Assembly: GCA_030693515.1 (NCBI GenBank)
Contig: JAUYAK010000094.1
Span: 1-45,079 of the forward strand
Reading direction: 5' to 3'
Length of the DNA stretch: 45,079 nucleotides
From: Opitutaceae bacterium
Lineage (GTDB): Bacteria; Verrucomicrobiota; Verrucomicrobiia; Opitutales; Opitutaceae
The position numbers and the translations under genes are program-made. Positions 33,959-42,760 of this stretch are shown piece after piece. The stretch's first letter is position 1, and every line of letters begins with the position of its first letter. Under the pieces are notes generated by a model, which saw only the letters and a list, made by a program, of their open reading frames with translations, was not told where the DNA came from and ran no database searches.

Positions 33959-35947
33959 ATGACGCTGCAAACTCACCTCCTCGCCAAGGCGGCCAATCAG
34001 GCCCGTGGTCTTGCCATCGATGCCGTCCATGCCTGCTCGTCGGGCCATCTCGGCCTGCCGCTCGGCGCCGCCGATCTCGGCGCGGTGCTCTTCGGGCACG
34101 CGCTCTCGCACAACCCGGAGCGCCCGCGCTGGATGAACCGCGACCGCTTCGTGCTCTCCGCGGGCCACGGCTCGATGTTCCTCTACAGCTGGCTCCACCT
34201 CAGCGGCTACGATGTGCCGATCGAGCAGGTGAAAAATTTCCGCGTGTTGCACAGCACGACCCCCGGCCACCCCGAGTTTCATGAGACGCCCGGCGTCGAG
34301 GCCACCACCGGCCCGCTCGGCCAGGGCATCGGCAACGCCGTCGGCATGGCGCTCGCCGGCCAGATGGCCGCGGCGCGCTTCAACACCGCCGAGCACGCGA
34401 TCTTTGACTATCATGTCGTCTGCCTCGCGGGCGACGGCTGCATGCAGGAGGGCGTGGCGATGGAGGCCGTGGCATTTGCCGGCCACCAGCAGCTCGACAA
34501 CCTGATCCTCATCTACGACGCCAATGACGTGACGCTCGACGCGATGGCCGCCAAGACGCAGAGCGAAAACGCCGCCGCGCGCTTCAAGTCCATCGGCTGG
34601 GAGGTGCAGACCATCGACGGGCACGACATGGCCGTGGTGCTGAAGGCCTTCAACAAGGCGAAGAAAACCAAGAGCGGAAAGCCCCAGCTCATCATCGCCA
34701 AGACGATCATCGCGAAGGGCATCGCCGAGGTGCAGGGCACGGCCAAGGGCCACGGCGAGGGCGGCGCGAAGTTCGCCGACACCGCGCGCGCCTCGCTCGG
34801 CCTGCCGGCCGATCAGCACTTCTTCGTGAGCGACGACGTGAAGGGCTACTTCGCGTCGCACAAGGCCCGCCTCGTGCGCAATTGCAACAAGTGGCACAAG
34901 ACCCTCAAGGCCTGGCGCGAGGCCAACCCCGAGAAATCCGCGCTGCTCGATTCCGCTCCGAAGGCACCGAGCGCCACCGCGCTGCTCGAAAAAACTCCGG
35001 TTTTCCCGGCCGATGCGAAACTCGCCACGCGCGCCGCGGGCCGCGATGTGCTCCAGGCTGTCGCCGCGGAGCTGCCGCTGCTCATCGGTGGCAGCGCCGA
35101 CCTCTACGGCTCGACCCTCAACTACATCGCCGCCGACAAGGATTTCGACGCGACCAACCGCGCCGGCCGCAACATCCGCTTCGGCATCCGCGAGCACGGC
35201 ATGGCCGCGATCGCCAACGGCGTGGCCTACGACGGCCTCTTCCGCCCGAGCGTCGCGACGTTCCTCGTGTTTGCCGACTATTCGCGCCCCGCGATGCGCC
35301 TGGCCGCGCTGGCGAAGCTCCCGGTCGTCTATATCTACACGCACGATTCCATCGGCGTCGGCGAAGACGGCCCCACGCACCAGCCGGTCGAGACGATCTC
35401 CGGCCTGCGCGTGATCCCCGGCCTCGACGTGATCCGCCCGGCGGATCCGGAAGAGACGGCGGGCGCGTTTGCTGCCGCGCTCGAGCGCATCGATGGCCCC
35501 ACGCTCCTCGCGCTCACGCGCCAGGCGCTGCCCAATCTCAACGACATCCCGGTGCAGACGCGCCGCGAAGGTGCGATCAAGGGCGGCTACATTGCGCACA
35601 AGGAAACCGGCCCGCTCACGCACATCCTCATCGGCACTGGCAGCGAGCTGCAGCTCGCGCTCGCCGCGGCCAAGACCCTCGGCGCCGGCGTGCGCGTGGT
35701 CTCGCTGCCCTGCACCGCGCGCTTTGATCGCCAGTCGGCGGAGTATCGCGAGAGCGTGCTGCCGGCGTCGTGCCGCAAGCGCGTCGCGGTCGAGGCGGGC
35801 GTCACCGTGCTCTGGTCGAAATACGTCGGCCTCGACGGCAAGGTCGTAGGCATCGATCGCTTCGGCCTCAGCGCGCCCGCGCCCCTCGCGTTCAAGGAAC
35901 TCGGCATCACCGTCGAGGCCGTGGTCGCGGCGGCGCAGTCGGTCTGA
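33959..35947 (+). CDS. tkt: Transketolase
   Basis: A 662-residue full-length transketolase of the pentose phosphate pathway, thiamine diphosphate-dependent and cytoplasmic. The N-terminal ThDP domain has [40 protein letters not shown] and [15 protein letters not shown] (the GDG cofactor motif). The Pyr domain holds [19 protein letters not shown] and [20 protein letters not shown], and the C-terminal domain starts near [14 protein letters not shown]. The leader GATTTTTTC-ATG lacks a Shine-Dalgarno. It is convergent with the WYL regulator, separated by a 363-bp gap full of palindromes. Confidence 0.97.
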   Translation: MTLQTHLLAKAANQARGLAIDAVHACSSGHLGLPLGAADLGAVLFGHALSHNPERPRWMNRDRFVLSAGHGSMFLYSWLHLSGYDVPIEQVKNFRVLHSTTPGHPEFHETPGVEATTGPLGQGIGNAVGMALAGQMAAARFNTAEHAIFDYHVVCLAGDGCMQEGVAMEAVAFAGHQQLDNLILIYDANDVTLDAMAAKTQSENAAARFKSIGWEVQTIDGHDMAVVLKAFNKAKKTKSGKPQLIIAKTIIAKGIAEVQGTAKGHGEGGAKFADTARASLGLPADQHFFVSDDVKGYFASHKARLVRNCNKWHKTLKAWREANPEKSALLDSAPKAPSATALLEKTPVFPADAKLATRAAGRDVLQAVAAELPLLIGGSADLYGSTLNYIAADKDFDATNRAGRNIRFGIREHGMAAIANGVAYDGLFRPSVATFLVFADYSRPAMRLAALAKLPVVYIYTHDSIGVGEDGPTHQPVETISGLRVIPGLDVIRPADPEETAGAFAAALERIDGPTLLALTRQALPNLNDIPVQTRREGAIKGGYIAHKETGPLTHILIGTGSELQLALAAAKTLGAGVRVVSLPCTARFDRQSAEYRESVLPASCRKRVAVEAGVTVLWSKYVGLDGKVVGIDRFGLSAPAPLAFKELGITVEAVVAAAQSV

Positions 35948-35975
35948 GCGGCGCGGGGCGCGCGTTTCAGGCCAT

Positions 35976-36014
35976 TGTCATTGCGAGGTGCGCGCAACGC
36001 GCCTCGCGATGACA
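35976..36014. repeat. Palindrome of the TGTCATTGCGAGG type
   Basis: In the 363-bp gap (35948-36310) between transketolase and the WYL regulator, 35976-35990 and 36000-36014 pair over 15 bp with two mismatches. The word TGTCATTGCGAGG is a dispersed repeat known from many genomes. It lies 29 bp after the tkt stop and could terminate it. The rest of the gap holds the REPIN-like copy 2 and the 36196-36267 element, and no gene. Confidence 0.65.
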
Positions 36015-36058
36015 GGTTAACAGGTCGGCCGAAAAGAGAAAAGGCCGCGGCTCGGAAT

Positions 36059-36138
36059 GTAGGAGCCCGCTTGCGGGCGATTTCGCCGCCGGTGCATTCG
36101 GCGACGCCGCGGCCCATCGCGCGCAAGCGCGCTCCTAC
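36059..36138. repeat. GTAG-type REP doublet (REPIN-like), copy 2
   Basis: The second 80-bp copy of the element at 670-749, with identical 23-bp arms at 36059-36081 and 36116-36138 (the same two internal differences between arms). The central 34 bases differ from copy 1 mainly in the last third. Same outer GTAG and CTAC ends, same length, same setting in a convergent gap. Confidence 0.87.
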
Positions 36139-36195
36139 CGCAGACCTTTGAGTCGACCGCTAAATTATGCTGCCAATCGCCCAATGGTTTTATCC

Positions 36196-36267
36196 GTAGG
36201 GCCGGACCTTGGTCCGCGCCTCGGCTGGACGCCCACGACGGAGGCATCGACCAAGGTCGAGCCCTAC
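36196..36267. repeat. 72-bp GTAG...CTAC palindromic element (GTAGGGCCGGACCTTGGTC)
   Basis: Arms at 36196-36214 and 36249-36267 pair over 19 bp with two mismatches. The inner part (GGACCTTGGTCCG) also folds on itself. It lies 43 bp from the stop of the WYL regulator gene. The arm sequence is not shared with the other GTAG...CTAC elements in the window, but the ends and size are. Confidence 0.8.
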
Positions 36268-36310
36268 CAAGAGGCAAAAGGATTAGGCGTTTGGTATATG
36301 CGCCCTGGCC

Positions 36311-37294
36311 TCAGCCATAGATCGCGCGCAGCGCGGTGGTGGTGGCGCGCAAGCGGTCGCGGAGTTCCTTGGGGTGCAGCACCTCGGCCTCGGCGCCCCA
36401 GCCGAGCACCCAGCGCTCGATCTCGGGCAGCGCGCCGAGGCGGAGCGTGAGTTCCAGGCGGCCGTCGGGCAGCTCGCGGCGTTCCTGCGATTCGTGCCAC
36501 TCCCGTTCGCGGATGTGGTCGGCCGCGGTGGCGGAGAAACGGATGACGACGCGATAATCGCGGTCGCCGCCGAGCACGCCGAGGGCGGTGGCAAAGAATT
36601 TCTCCGGCGAGAAATCCGCGGGCCGCGTGAAATGCGTGGTGAGCACCGTCACGCCGGCGAGGCGGGGCAGGGCAAAGGTGCGCAGCGCGCCGCGCTCGCT
36701 GTCGAAGCCCACGAGATACCACAGGTTCTCGCGGTGGGAGAGATGGTAGGGTCGCACGCGGCGGCGTTCGCTCGTTTTCGCGCCGGGCTTGCGGTAGTCG
36801 AACTCGACCTCGAACTGCCGCAGCGTCGCGGTGCTCAGGGCGTTGAAGGTCGCGAGGTCGGCGCGGCCGAGGCCCACGTTCTTGAACGAGACCGATTGCA
36901 GCTCCTCCGCCGGTGAAAACGTGATGTGGTCCTTCAGGCCCGCGGTGAGCTTGTCGAAGGAGTTTTCCAACTGCCGGTGGAAGGGCGTGCCGCGGTATTG
37001 CTCGAGGGCCTTGCGGGCGACGAGCAGCGCGAGCAGTTCGCCTTCGGTGACCTGCACCGTGGGAAACGCCGACACGGGGTGCGTGTAGCGGTAGGCATTG
37101 AGCTGCGCGTCGAACTCGATCGGCAGGTCGAGGCGGTCGCGCATGAAGGCGATGTCGCGGATGATGGTCTTGCGCGAGACCTCGAGGCTCGCGGCGAGCT
37201 TGGTGCAGTTGGTGAACGCGCCGCGGCGCAGCTCGTCGTGGATGCGCAGCATGCGCTCGAGGGGCGGGCGGGAGGAGGGGGAAGGGGAGGGCAT
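36311..37294 (-). CDS. WYL-domain transcriptional regulator (YafY-like)
   Basis: A 327-residue regulator starting at ATG 37294 (MPSPSPSSRPPLERMLRIHD); another in-frame ATG lies 14 codons later. An N-terminal helix-turn-helix (about residues 15-75: LRRGAFTNCTKLAASLEVSR and KTIIRDIAFMRDRLDLPI) is followed by a linker and the WYL domain, containing RPYHLSHRENLWYLVGFDSE at about residue 205. A C-terminal WCX-like part ends in WVLGWGAEAEVLHPKELRDR. WYL domains bind nucleic acids or small effectors; relatives control DNA repair, defence or metabolic genes. It is divergent from the 220-residue unknown gene at 37486, with a dyad between them that could be its operator. Confidence 0.92.
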   Translation of the reverse strand: MPSPSPSSRPPLERMLRIHDELRRGAFTNCTKLAASLEVSRKTIIRDIAFMRDRLDLPIEFDAQLNAYRYTHPVSAFPTVQVTEGELLALLVARKALEQYRGTPFHRQLENSFDKLTAGLKDHITFSPAEELQSVSFKNVGLGRADLATFNALSTATLRQFEVEFDYRKPGAKTSERRRVRPYHLSHRENLWYLVGFDSERGALRTFALPRLAGVTVLTTHFTRPADFSPEKFFATALGVLGGDRDYRVVIRFSATAADHIREREWHESQERRELPDGRLELTLRLGALPEIERWVLGWGAEAEVLHPKELRDRLRATTTALRAIYG

Positions 37295-37368
37295 GGAAAT
37301 GGAAAAGGGGGACGACCGGTCGGACGGCTGGCTTGTCATGGCGAGAAGCCCGCGCGGCGGGCGACGAA

Positions 37369-37390
37369 GCCATCCAACAGGCTGGATGGC
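37369..37390. repeat. Hairpin GCCATCCA/TGGATGGC in the regulator upstream region
   Basis: A perfect 8-bp stem with a 6-base loop, inside a longer stretch (37335-37412) starting GTCATGGCGAGAAGCCCGCG that looks like a member of the dispersed GTCATxGCGAG...CGAAGCCATCC repeats. It is about 75-95 bp upstream of the WYL regulator start. Confidence 0.6.
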
Positions 37391-37444
37391 CGCGCCCGCT
37401 GAGCCGGGCTCGCCTTCACAAATCATTTCCCGGTTTTTCGACCC

Positions 37445-37463
37445 TGGGACAAGCTTTGTCCCA
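37445..37463. promoter_or_regulatory. Dyad TGGGACAA-GCT-TTGTCCCA, candidate operator
   Basis: A perfect 8-bp inverted repeat with a 3-base centre, located 23 bp upstream of the ATG at 37486 and between two divergent genes, one of which encodes a WYL regulator. The spacing suits an operator for the regulator on the 37486 gene. It does not match the dispersed palindromes elsewhere in the window. Function is inferred from position. Confidence 0.4.
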
Positions 37464-37485
37464 CCCGGGGGCGTAGAGTGGGCCC

Positions 37486-38148
37486 ATGAACTCCACCCGT
37501 GCCCTCCGCGCCTCCGCCCGTCCCGCCCGCCTCAGCCGGGCGTTGCCCGCCGCCTCGCCCGACCTCGCCTGGATCCATGACGGCTGGCGCTGCCGCGCCA
37601 CGATCTGGCCCGAGGTGAAGTTTGAGCGCGAGGTCGCGCCCGGCGAATGGATCGAGGGCGACGTGGGCGAGGCGGCGCTGGCCTCCGCGGCCCTGGGAGT
37701 GGGGGCGGCGGCGTGGCGGACGTGGCTGGAGTTTGCGCCGGCGGACGTGCGCGAGTTCCTGCGGCCGTTTGGCCACGGGCGGATGGCGGCGCTGCATGTG
37801 ATCGTGCGGTGCCCGGCCCTGCGGCCGGACCTGGCCGAGGCGCCGGCGCTGACGGTGTTTCTGGCGACGCACCGGGCGCTGCGCGGCGGCGCGGCGGCGG
37901 CGTGGACGGAGATTTCCGCGGTCCACGAGCGCGAGGGGATTTTCGGCGTGCTGCAATGGCTCGGCCTCCCCGCCTCGCGGCAGACCCTGGCGATCCTGCG
38001 GCAAGTGGCCGATCCCGATCTGCCGCGGCGGCTGCTGGAGCCGTTGCGCGCGGCCTTGTGGGAGCCCGAGGCGATCTGGGCGCTATCCCACGCCCCCGCG
38101 CTCACAGACGAGCGCATCGCCGCGGCGTGCCACGCGCTGGCGGCTTAA
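37486..38148 (+). CDS. Unknown 220-residue protein divergent from the WYL regulator
   Basis: I do not recognise this protein. It is soluble-looking, very rich in Ala, Arg and Leu, with no signal peptide or membrane helix. It has mixed character to about residue 75 (GWRCRATIWPEVKFEREVAP), then long amphipathic helices (FAPADVREFLRPFGHGRMAA; VLQWLGLPASRQTLAILRQV) to the end. Base composition and third-position G/C preference match the resident genes, which supports coding. The start ATG 37486 follows the dyad at 37445-37463. Its last 4 bp overlap the convergent endonuclease-fold gene. Being divergently paired with the WYL regulator, it is the likely target of that regulator. Confidence 0.7.
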   Translation: MNSTRALRASARPARLSRALPAASPDLAWIHDGWRCRATIWPEVKFEREVAPGEWIEGDVGEAALASAALGVGAAAWRTWLEFAPADVREFLRPFGHGRMAALHVIVRCPALRPDLAEAPALTVFLATHRALRGGAAAAWTEISAVHEREGIFGVLQWLGLPASRQTLAILRQVADPDLPRRLLEPLRAALWEPEAIWALSHAPALTDERIAAACHALAA

Positions 38149-38265
38149 CGAGCCGAATTTATCGATGTCGAAGGCTGGCGAGGCGGCTGAACGGTGAATG
38201 GCAAAGTGGTAGCGGAAGCAGCCGCTGTGACGTGCGGAGAAGTTCGCTGTAGCGCATCGTTAGGC
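38143..38265 (-). repeat. attC-like element at the end of the EEP gene
   Basis: On the minus strand the segment opens GCCTAAC (38265-38259) and closes GTTAAGC (38149-38143), matching the RYYYAAC and GTTRRRY core sites of integron attC sites; the two cores pair with one mismatch. Length is 123 bp. It is translated as the C-terminal tail beginning NDALQRTSPHVTAAASATTL. I recognise NDALQRT-type tails as a recurring ending on unrelated database proteins, which fits a mobile 3' element. Inner arm pairing (L sites) is poor, so the attC reading is tentative. Confidence 0.5.
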
Positions 38266-38984
38266 GAAGTTCTGGGCTGCTGAGAAAACTCGCAAATCAG
38301 CGGCATGTGGTCGCTCTTGCGCGCCCATGTCGCATGCGTGCCGACGGCTACAATAAACGTTGAAGGCTGGAATCCACTGCTAGCGAAAATGTAGTCGATG
38401 TGGTAGCCGCGCTCGGCGTGGTGGTAGAGGTAAAATGTCTCCTCCGGCTCGTCTCCGTGTGGGCAGCCTCGTTGCTCGTGGTATAGGCTGCGAAATCCGT
38501 GGCCGTCGAGAAGGTGGACGAAGTCGCGGAACTTGTAGCGCCGGGATGGTCGGTCAAAGACGAAACTGGCGTTGAAGTCGCCAGCCCAGATAGCTTCTGA
38601 TGCCTCGATAAGCGGCCTGTAATGTTCAAACGCATCGAGCAACGGGTGGACGTAAGAGCGCGAATCGGAATGCGGCACTGTCCAGACGGCAAAGAGCAGA
38701 AACGAAGCAGGACCAGAAACGCGGAGTGGAACCACCCATCGGTGCCGAGGGTCATATTCCGGGTGAGGCTCAACGGCGTAATCGCCATATGAGAGCACCG
38801 CCAATCCCTTCTTCGGATTGCTGCCGAACCAATGGAACGATTTGACCAGGGCGCTCCCGAGCGGCTGTGGAATGCTCAATAATCGTTCGCATTCCGGGAC
38901 GATGAGTAAGTCGGGAAATAACTCCGAAATGGCTTCGTGTTTCCGCGCGAACGCTCCCTTGCAGTTCCAAGTTACGATGCGCAT
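38145..38984 (-). CDS. Endonuclease/exonuclease/phosphatase (EEP)-fold protein
   Basis: A 279-residue protein starting at ATG 38984. EEP landmarks: MRIVTWNCKGAFARKHEAIS (N-terminal Asn), LLIVPECERL (metal-binding Glu), AIWAGDFNASFVF (catalytic GDFN), HIDYIFASSG, and the terminal KSDHMPLICEF (Asp-His). Members are DNA repair nucleases, DNases or phosphoesterases; the substrate cannot be told. The EEP domain ends near residue 238 and the remaining 40 residues come from the attC-like repeat. The gene is visibly lower in G+C than its neighbours, stands alone, and overlaps the convergent 37486 gene by 4 bp, all pointing to acquisition. Confidence 0.87.
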   Translation of the reverse strand: MRIVTWNCKGAFARKHEAISELFPDLLIVPECERLLSIPQPLGSALVKSFHWFGSNPKKGLAVLSYGDYAVEPHPEYDPRHRWVVPLRVSGPASFLLFAVWTVPHSDSRSYVHPLLDAFEHYRPLIEASEAIWAGDFNASFVFDRPSRRYKFRDFVHLLDGHGFRSLYHEQRGCPHGDEPEETFYLYHHAERGYHIDYIFASSGFQPSTFIVAVGTHATWARKSDHMPLICEFSQQPRTSPNDALQRTSPHVTAAASATTLPFTVQPPRQPSTSINSAR

Positions 38985-39146
38985 GACGTGTGGAAGTCGA
39001 CTAATGGTTAGAGTGCAACCTTCCGGATCGGCATGGCGAAGAACTTGGGCCGAGTCAGAGGGAGGTCCATCGAATTTCCCTGCCGGCGCATGAGCCCGGC
39101 ACGTTTCGCCGTTGCACAGCTGGGAAACTCGCATGGTTTGGGAAGC

Positions 39147-39782
39147 GTGAATCTTCATGTGCTGCCGGCCGGGCCGATCCAGACCAATGCCTACCTGCTC
39201 ATTGCGCCCGAGCGCGGCGAAGCGGTGCTAGTCGATGCGCCGGGCGGCGTGTGGGCCGATGTCGCGCCGATCCTCGAAAAGGAGACATGCCGCCTCGTCG
39301 AACTCTGGCTCACGCACGGGCATTGGGACCACATGCAGGGCGCGGCCGAAATCGTCGCCGCCACGGGCGCCAAGACCCGCGCTCATGCCGAGGATCGCAT
39401 GCTCTACGAGACACCCGAGGTCATGGAGCGGCTGATGGGCGAGGACCTCGGCCTGAAGCCCGTGCCGATCGATCGGTGGGTGGGGCAGGGCGAGACGTTC
39501 GACGCGCTCGGGGTGCGGGTCGAGGTGCGGCATGTGCCGGGGCATTGCCCGGGGAGCGTGTTGTTCTACGTCGCGTCGCTTGGCACGGCGTTCGTGGGCG
39601 ATGCGTTGTTTGCCGGCAGCATCGGGCGCACGGATTTGCCGGGGGGAAACTTTGCACAACTAGAGCGTGCGATCCGCGGCCAGATCTTCACGCTCCCGGG
39701 TCCGACCGTGGTCTTGCCCGGTCACGGCCCCCAAACCACCGTCGCCCACGAACGCGCCCACAATCCCTATGTCCGCGACTGA
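39147..39782 (+). CDS. MBL-fold metallo-hydrolase (glyoxalase II-like)
   Basis: A 211-residue metallo-beta-lactamase-fold hydrolase. The zinc motif H-x-H-x-D-H is in LTHGHWDHMQGA; further ligands are in VRHVPGHCPGS, FVGDALFAGSIGRTDLPGG and VVLPGHGPQTTV. The layout matches YcbL/GloB-type enzymes hydrolysing thioesters. I prefer the GTG start at 39147 (VNLHVLPAGPIQTNAYLL), which has GGGA seven bases upstream and the usual length; an ATG at 39090 adds 19 residues with no ribosome binding site. Its end overlaps ribD by 14 bp, so the two are co-transcribed. It is divergent from the EEP gene. Confidence 0.92.
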   Translation: MNLHVLPAGPIQTNAYLLIAPERGEAVLVDAPGGVWADVAPILEKETCRLVELWLTHGHWDHMQGAAEIVAATGAKTRAHAEDRMLYETPEVMERLMGEDLGLKPVPIDRWVGQGETFDALGVRVEVRHVPGHCPGSVLFYVASLGTAFVGDALFAGSIGRTDLPGGNFAQLERAIRGQIFTLPGPTVVLPGHGPQTTVAHERAHNPYVRD

Positions 39783-40926
39783 ACACGAAGCCTTCATGCG
39801 CCAAGCGCTCGACCTCGCGCGGCGGGCGTGGGGCGCCACGCACCCCAACCCCATGGTCGGCGCCGTCATCGTCGAGGAGGGGCGCGTCGTCGCCGAGGGT
39901 TTCCACGAGCAGGACGGTGGCGCCCACGCCGAGCGCCTCGCGTTGCTCAACCGCGGCAAGATGCCGCGCCCCGGCGCCACGCTCTACGTGACGCTTGAGC
40001 CCTGCTCCACGCACGGCCGCACCGGCGCATGCACCGATGCGATCATCGCCTCCGGCATCAAGCGCGTGGTCGTCGGCGCGACCGATCCCAATCCCGGCCA
40101 CTCGGGTCACGGCTTCGAGGTGCTGCGCGCCGCCGGCATCGAGGTGATCACCGGGGTGCTGGCGCGCGAGTGCTCGGACCTCAACCTCATCTTCAACCAC
40201 TGGGTCGGGCACGGCCCGCTCATCGCGGCCAAGGTCGCCGCGACGCTCGACGGCAAGCTCGCGTGCCGCACCGGCGAATCGCGCTGGATCACCAACGAGC
40301 GCTCGCGCGCGGATGTCCACCGCTGGCGCCGGCTCTTTCCGAGCATCGCGGTCGGCGCGATGACGATCCTCAAGGACAATCCGCGCCTGACCGCGCGCCG
40401 CGCCGGCGAGGCGGAGTGGTGCCCCTGGCGCTTCGTCTTCGACGGCCTGCTGCGCACGGTCGTGGATAAAAACCTGCCCGCCGTCTTCACGGATGAATTT
40501 CGCCACCGCACGATCGTCGTCACCACGCCGCATGGCGGCCTCGGCTACGTGCGCAAGCTGCGCGAAATGGGCATCACGGTCTGGACCTTCGACTCGCCGA
40601 CGCAGCGGGTGCCGTTTGCCGATTTCCGGAAAAAATGCGCCGAGGAGCGCATCGCCGGCGTGTTTGTCGAGGGCGGGGCGCACCTCATCAGCGAACTCGT
40701 GCGCGCGCGCCAGCTCGACTACCTCTTCGCCTACCACGCCCCCCTCATCCTCGCCGACGACAAGGCCAAGACGATCTTCAGCGGCCTGCGGCCGGAGCGC
40801 ATTGAGCACGCCCTGCGCCTCGCCGACATGCGCCACGAAGTCTTCGACGACGACCTGCTGATGCACGGCCGGATGGTCTATCCCGAGAAGCTCCTAATCG
40901 ACGAGACGGCTTTTGGCGGACGGTGA
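39769..40926 (+). CDS. ribD: Bifunctional riboflavin biosynthesis deaminase/reductase RibD
   Basis: A 385-residue RibD, catalysing the second and third steps of riboflavin synthesis. The N-terminal deaminase domain (about 1-145) has THPNPMVGAVIVEEGRVVAE, the zinc motif HAERLAL and LEPCSTHGRTGACTDAII. The C-terminal reductase domain starts near 155 with LIAAKVAATLDGKLACRTGE and SRWITNERSRADVHRWR and ends with LADMRHEVFDDDLLMHG. GVFVEGGAHLISELVRARQL is the conserved late segment. The start ATG 39769 lies inside the end of the MBL gene in another frame. Other riboflavin genes are not in the window. Confidence 0.96.
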   Translation: MSATEHEAFMRQALDLARRAWGATHPNPMVGAVIVEEGRVVAEGFHEQDGGAHAERLALLNRGKMPRPGATLYVTLEPCSTHGRTGACTDAIIASGIKRVVVGATDPNPGHSGHGFEVLRAAGIEVITGVLARECSDLNLIFNHWVGHGPLIAAKVAATLDGKLACRTGESRWITNERSRADVHRWRRLFPSIAVGAMTILKDNPRLTARRAGEAEWCPWRFVFDGLLRTVVDKNLPAVFTDEFRHRTIVVTTPHGGLGYVRKLREMGITVWTFDSPTQRVPFADFRKKCAEERIAGVFVEGGAHLISELVRARQLDYLFAYHAPLILADDKAKTIFSGLRPERIEHALRLADMRHEVFDDDLLMHGRMVYPEKLLIDETAFGGR

Positions 40927-40978
40927 GTAGTCTGCCTCACGCGCGCGCCGCTGTCGCGTTTCCAATCTGATTTTCCCC

Positions 40979-42757
40979 ATGCACCGCTGTGTCCTCCCCG
41001 CTCCGATCACCTTCGTTATTTTGCTCGCGCTCACGTCCCTAGGGCGTGCCGCCGCCGATGACTTCCCGCCGCACCCCGACTCGATCGCGCGCCCCGGGGT
41101 GCCCAAGGGTGACCTGATCAAGTTCGAGTTTGCAGCGTCGAAGATTTTCCCCGGCACCACCCGCGAGGTCACGCTCTACGTGCCCAGGCAATACGACCCC
41201 GCGAAGCCCGCGTGCGTCTACGTGAACCAAGATGGCGTGCAGTGGGGCGCGCCTGTCGTGTTCGACAACCTGATTGCGCGCGGCGACATCCCGGTGCTCA
41301 TCGGCGTCTTTGTGCGGCCCGGCGTGGTCAAAGCCGCCCACGGCCAGACCGCGCTCGATCGCTTCAACCGCAGCTACGAATACGACGGCCTCGGCGACGC
41401 CTACGCGCGTTTCCTGCTCGAAGAATTGCTCCCCGCCATCGAGACGAAGACCACGCCCGATGGCCGCGCGATCCGGCTTTCGAAGGCCGGCGCCGACCGC
41501 GCGATCGGCGGATCGAGCAGCGGCGCGATCGCGGCTTTTACGGCGGCGTGGGAGCGGCCGGATGCGTTCACGCGCGTTTTCAGCAACGTCGGCACCTTCG
41601 TCGGCCTGCGCGGCGGCGACATCTACCCGACGCTCATCCGCAAGTATGAGCCGAAGCCCCTGCGGGTGTTTCTCGTCGATGGCTCCAACGACAACAACAT
41701 CTACGCCGGCGACTGGTGGATGGCCAACCAGACGATGCAACGCGCGCTCACCTTCTCGGGCTACGACGTGCGCCACGTTTGGGGTGAAGGCGGCCACAAC
41801 GCCAAGCACGGCACCGCGGTGTTTCCCGACGCGATGCGCTGGCTCTGGAGCGGCTGGCCCGCGCCCGTGAAATCCACCGCGCCCACGAAGAACACGTTTC
41901 TCGCCGCGCTGCTTATCCCCGGCGAGGACTGGCAGCTCGTGAGCGAAGGCCACCGGCTCACCGAAGGCCCGGCCGCCAACGCCCGCGGCGAAGTCTTCTT
42001 CACCGACATCCCAAATTCCAAGGCCTTCAAGATCGGCCTGGACGGCAAGGTCACGCTCGTGCGGGAAAACACCAATCGCACCAACGGCCAGGCCTTCGGG
42101 CCCGACGGGCGGCTCTACGTCGCGTCTACCGGCGCGCAGCAGGTGCTCGCTTTTGACGCAGAGGGGAAATCCACCGTCATCGCCGAGGGCATCGCGGGCA
42201 ACGACCTCGTCGTCGCGAAAAACGGCCACATCTACGTGACCCACCCGCCCGGCGGCGCGAGTCCGTTCAACGAGCCGAGCAAGGTCTGGCTCATCAAGCC
42301 CGACGGCACGAAGCAGGTCGTGGACACCGGCCTGCGCTTCGCCAACGGCGTCGCGCTCTCGCCCGACCAGACGCTCCTCTACGTGGCCGACTATCGCTCG
42401 AAATGGCTCTATTCCTACAACGTGCAGCCCGACGGCACGCTGGCTAACAAACAGCGCTTCTTCTGGCTGCACGAGCCCGACGCGATGGACCAGAGCTCGG
42501 CCGACGGCATCAAGGTCGATCGCGACGGCCGCGTCTATGTCGCCACCGCGCTCGGCATTCAGGTCTGCGATCAACCCGGCCGCGTGAACGCGATCATCCC
42601 CACACCAAACGGGAAAATCACCAACCTCTGCTTCGGCGGCGAAAAATTCGACATCCTCTACGCGACCTGCGCCGAGAAGGTGTATCGCCGGAAGCTCAAC
42701 ACCACCGGCGCCCACGCCTGGGCCGAGCCGCTCAAGCCGGCCACGCCGCGGCTGTGA
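40979..42757 (+). CDS. Secreted esterase fused to SMP-30/gluconolactonase domain
   Basis: A 592-residue two-domain secreted protein; signal peptide MHRCVLPAPITFVILLALTS. The N-terminal esterase (PF00756-like, about residues 40-295) has the nucleophile elbow AIGGSSSGAIAAF, LRVFLVDGSNDNNIY and the catalytic His in WGEGGHNAKHG. The C-terminal six-bladed propeller (about 310-585) is SMP-30/gluconolactonase-like: EGPAANARGEVFFTDIPNSK, FGPDGRLYVASTG, FANGVALSPDQTLLYVADY and SADGIKVDRDGRVYVATALG. The pairing suggests sequential ester or lactone hydrolysis of a sugar derivative, by inference. The leader GATTTTCCCC-ATG lacks a Shine-Dalgarno. The palindrome at 42761 starts 3 bp after the stop. Confidence 0.92.
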   Translation: MHRCVLPAPITFVILLALTSLGRAAADDFPPHPDSIARPGVPKGDLIKFEFAASKIFPGTTREVTLYVPRQYDPAKPACVYVNQDGVQWGAPVVFDNLIARGDIPVLIGVFVRPGVVKAAHGQTALDRFNRSYEYDGLGDAYARFLLEELLPAIETKTTPDGRAIRLSKAGADRAIGGSSSGAIAAFTAAWERPDAFTRVFSNVGTFVGLRGGDIYPTLIRKYEPKPLRVFLVDGSNDNNIYAGDWWMANQTMQRALTFSGYDVRHVWGEGGHNAKHGTAVFPDAMRWLWSGWPAPVKSTAPTKNTFLAALLIPGEDWQLVSEGHRLTEGPAANARGEVFFTDIPNSKAFKIGLDGKVTLVRENTNRTNGQAFGPDGRLYVASTGAQQVLAFDAEGKSTVIAEGIAGNDLVVAKNGHIYVTHPPGGASPFNEPSKVWLIKPDGTKQVVDTGLRFANGVALSPDQTLLYVADYRSKWLYSYNVQPDGTLANKQRFFWLHEPDAMDQSSADGIKVDRDGRVYVATALGIQVCDQPGRVNAIIPTPNGKITNLCFGGEKFDILYATCAEKVYRRKLNTTGAHAWAEPLKPATPRL

Positions 42758-42760
42758 GAA

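Noticed and set aside
39090-39146. Longer start for the MBL hydrolase
   Set aside because: The extra 19 residues are not typical of the family and the ATG at 39090 lacks any ribosome binding site, whereas GTG 39147 has GGGA upstream; not fully excluded.
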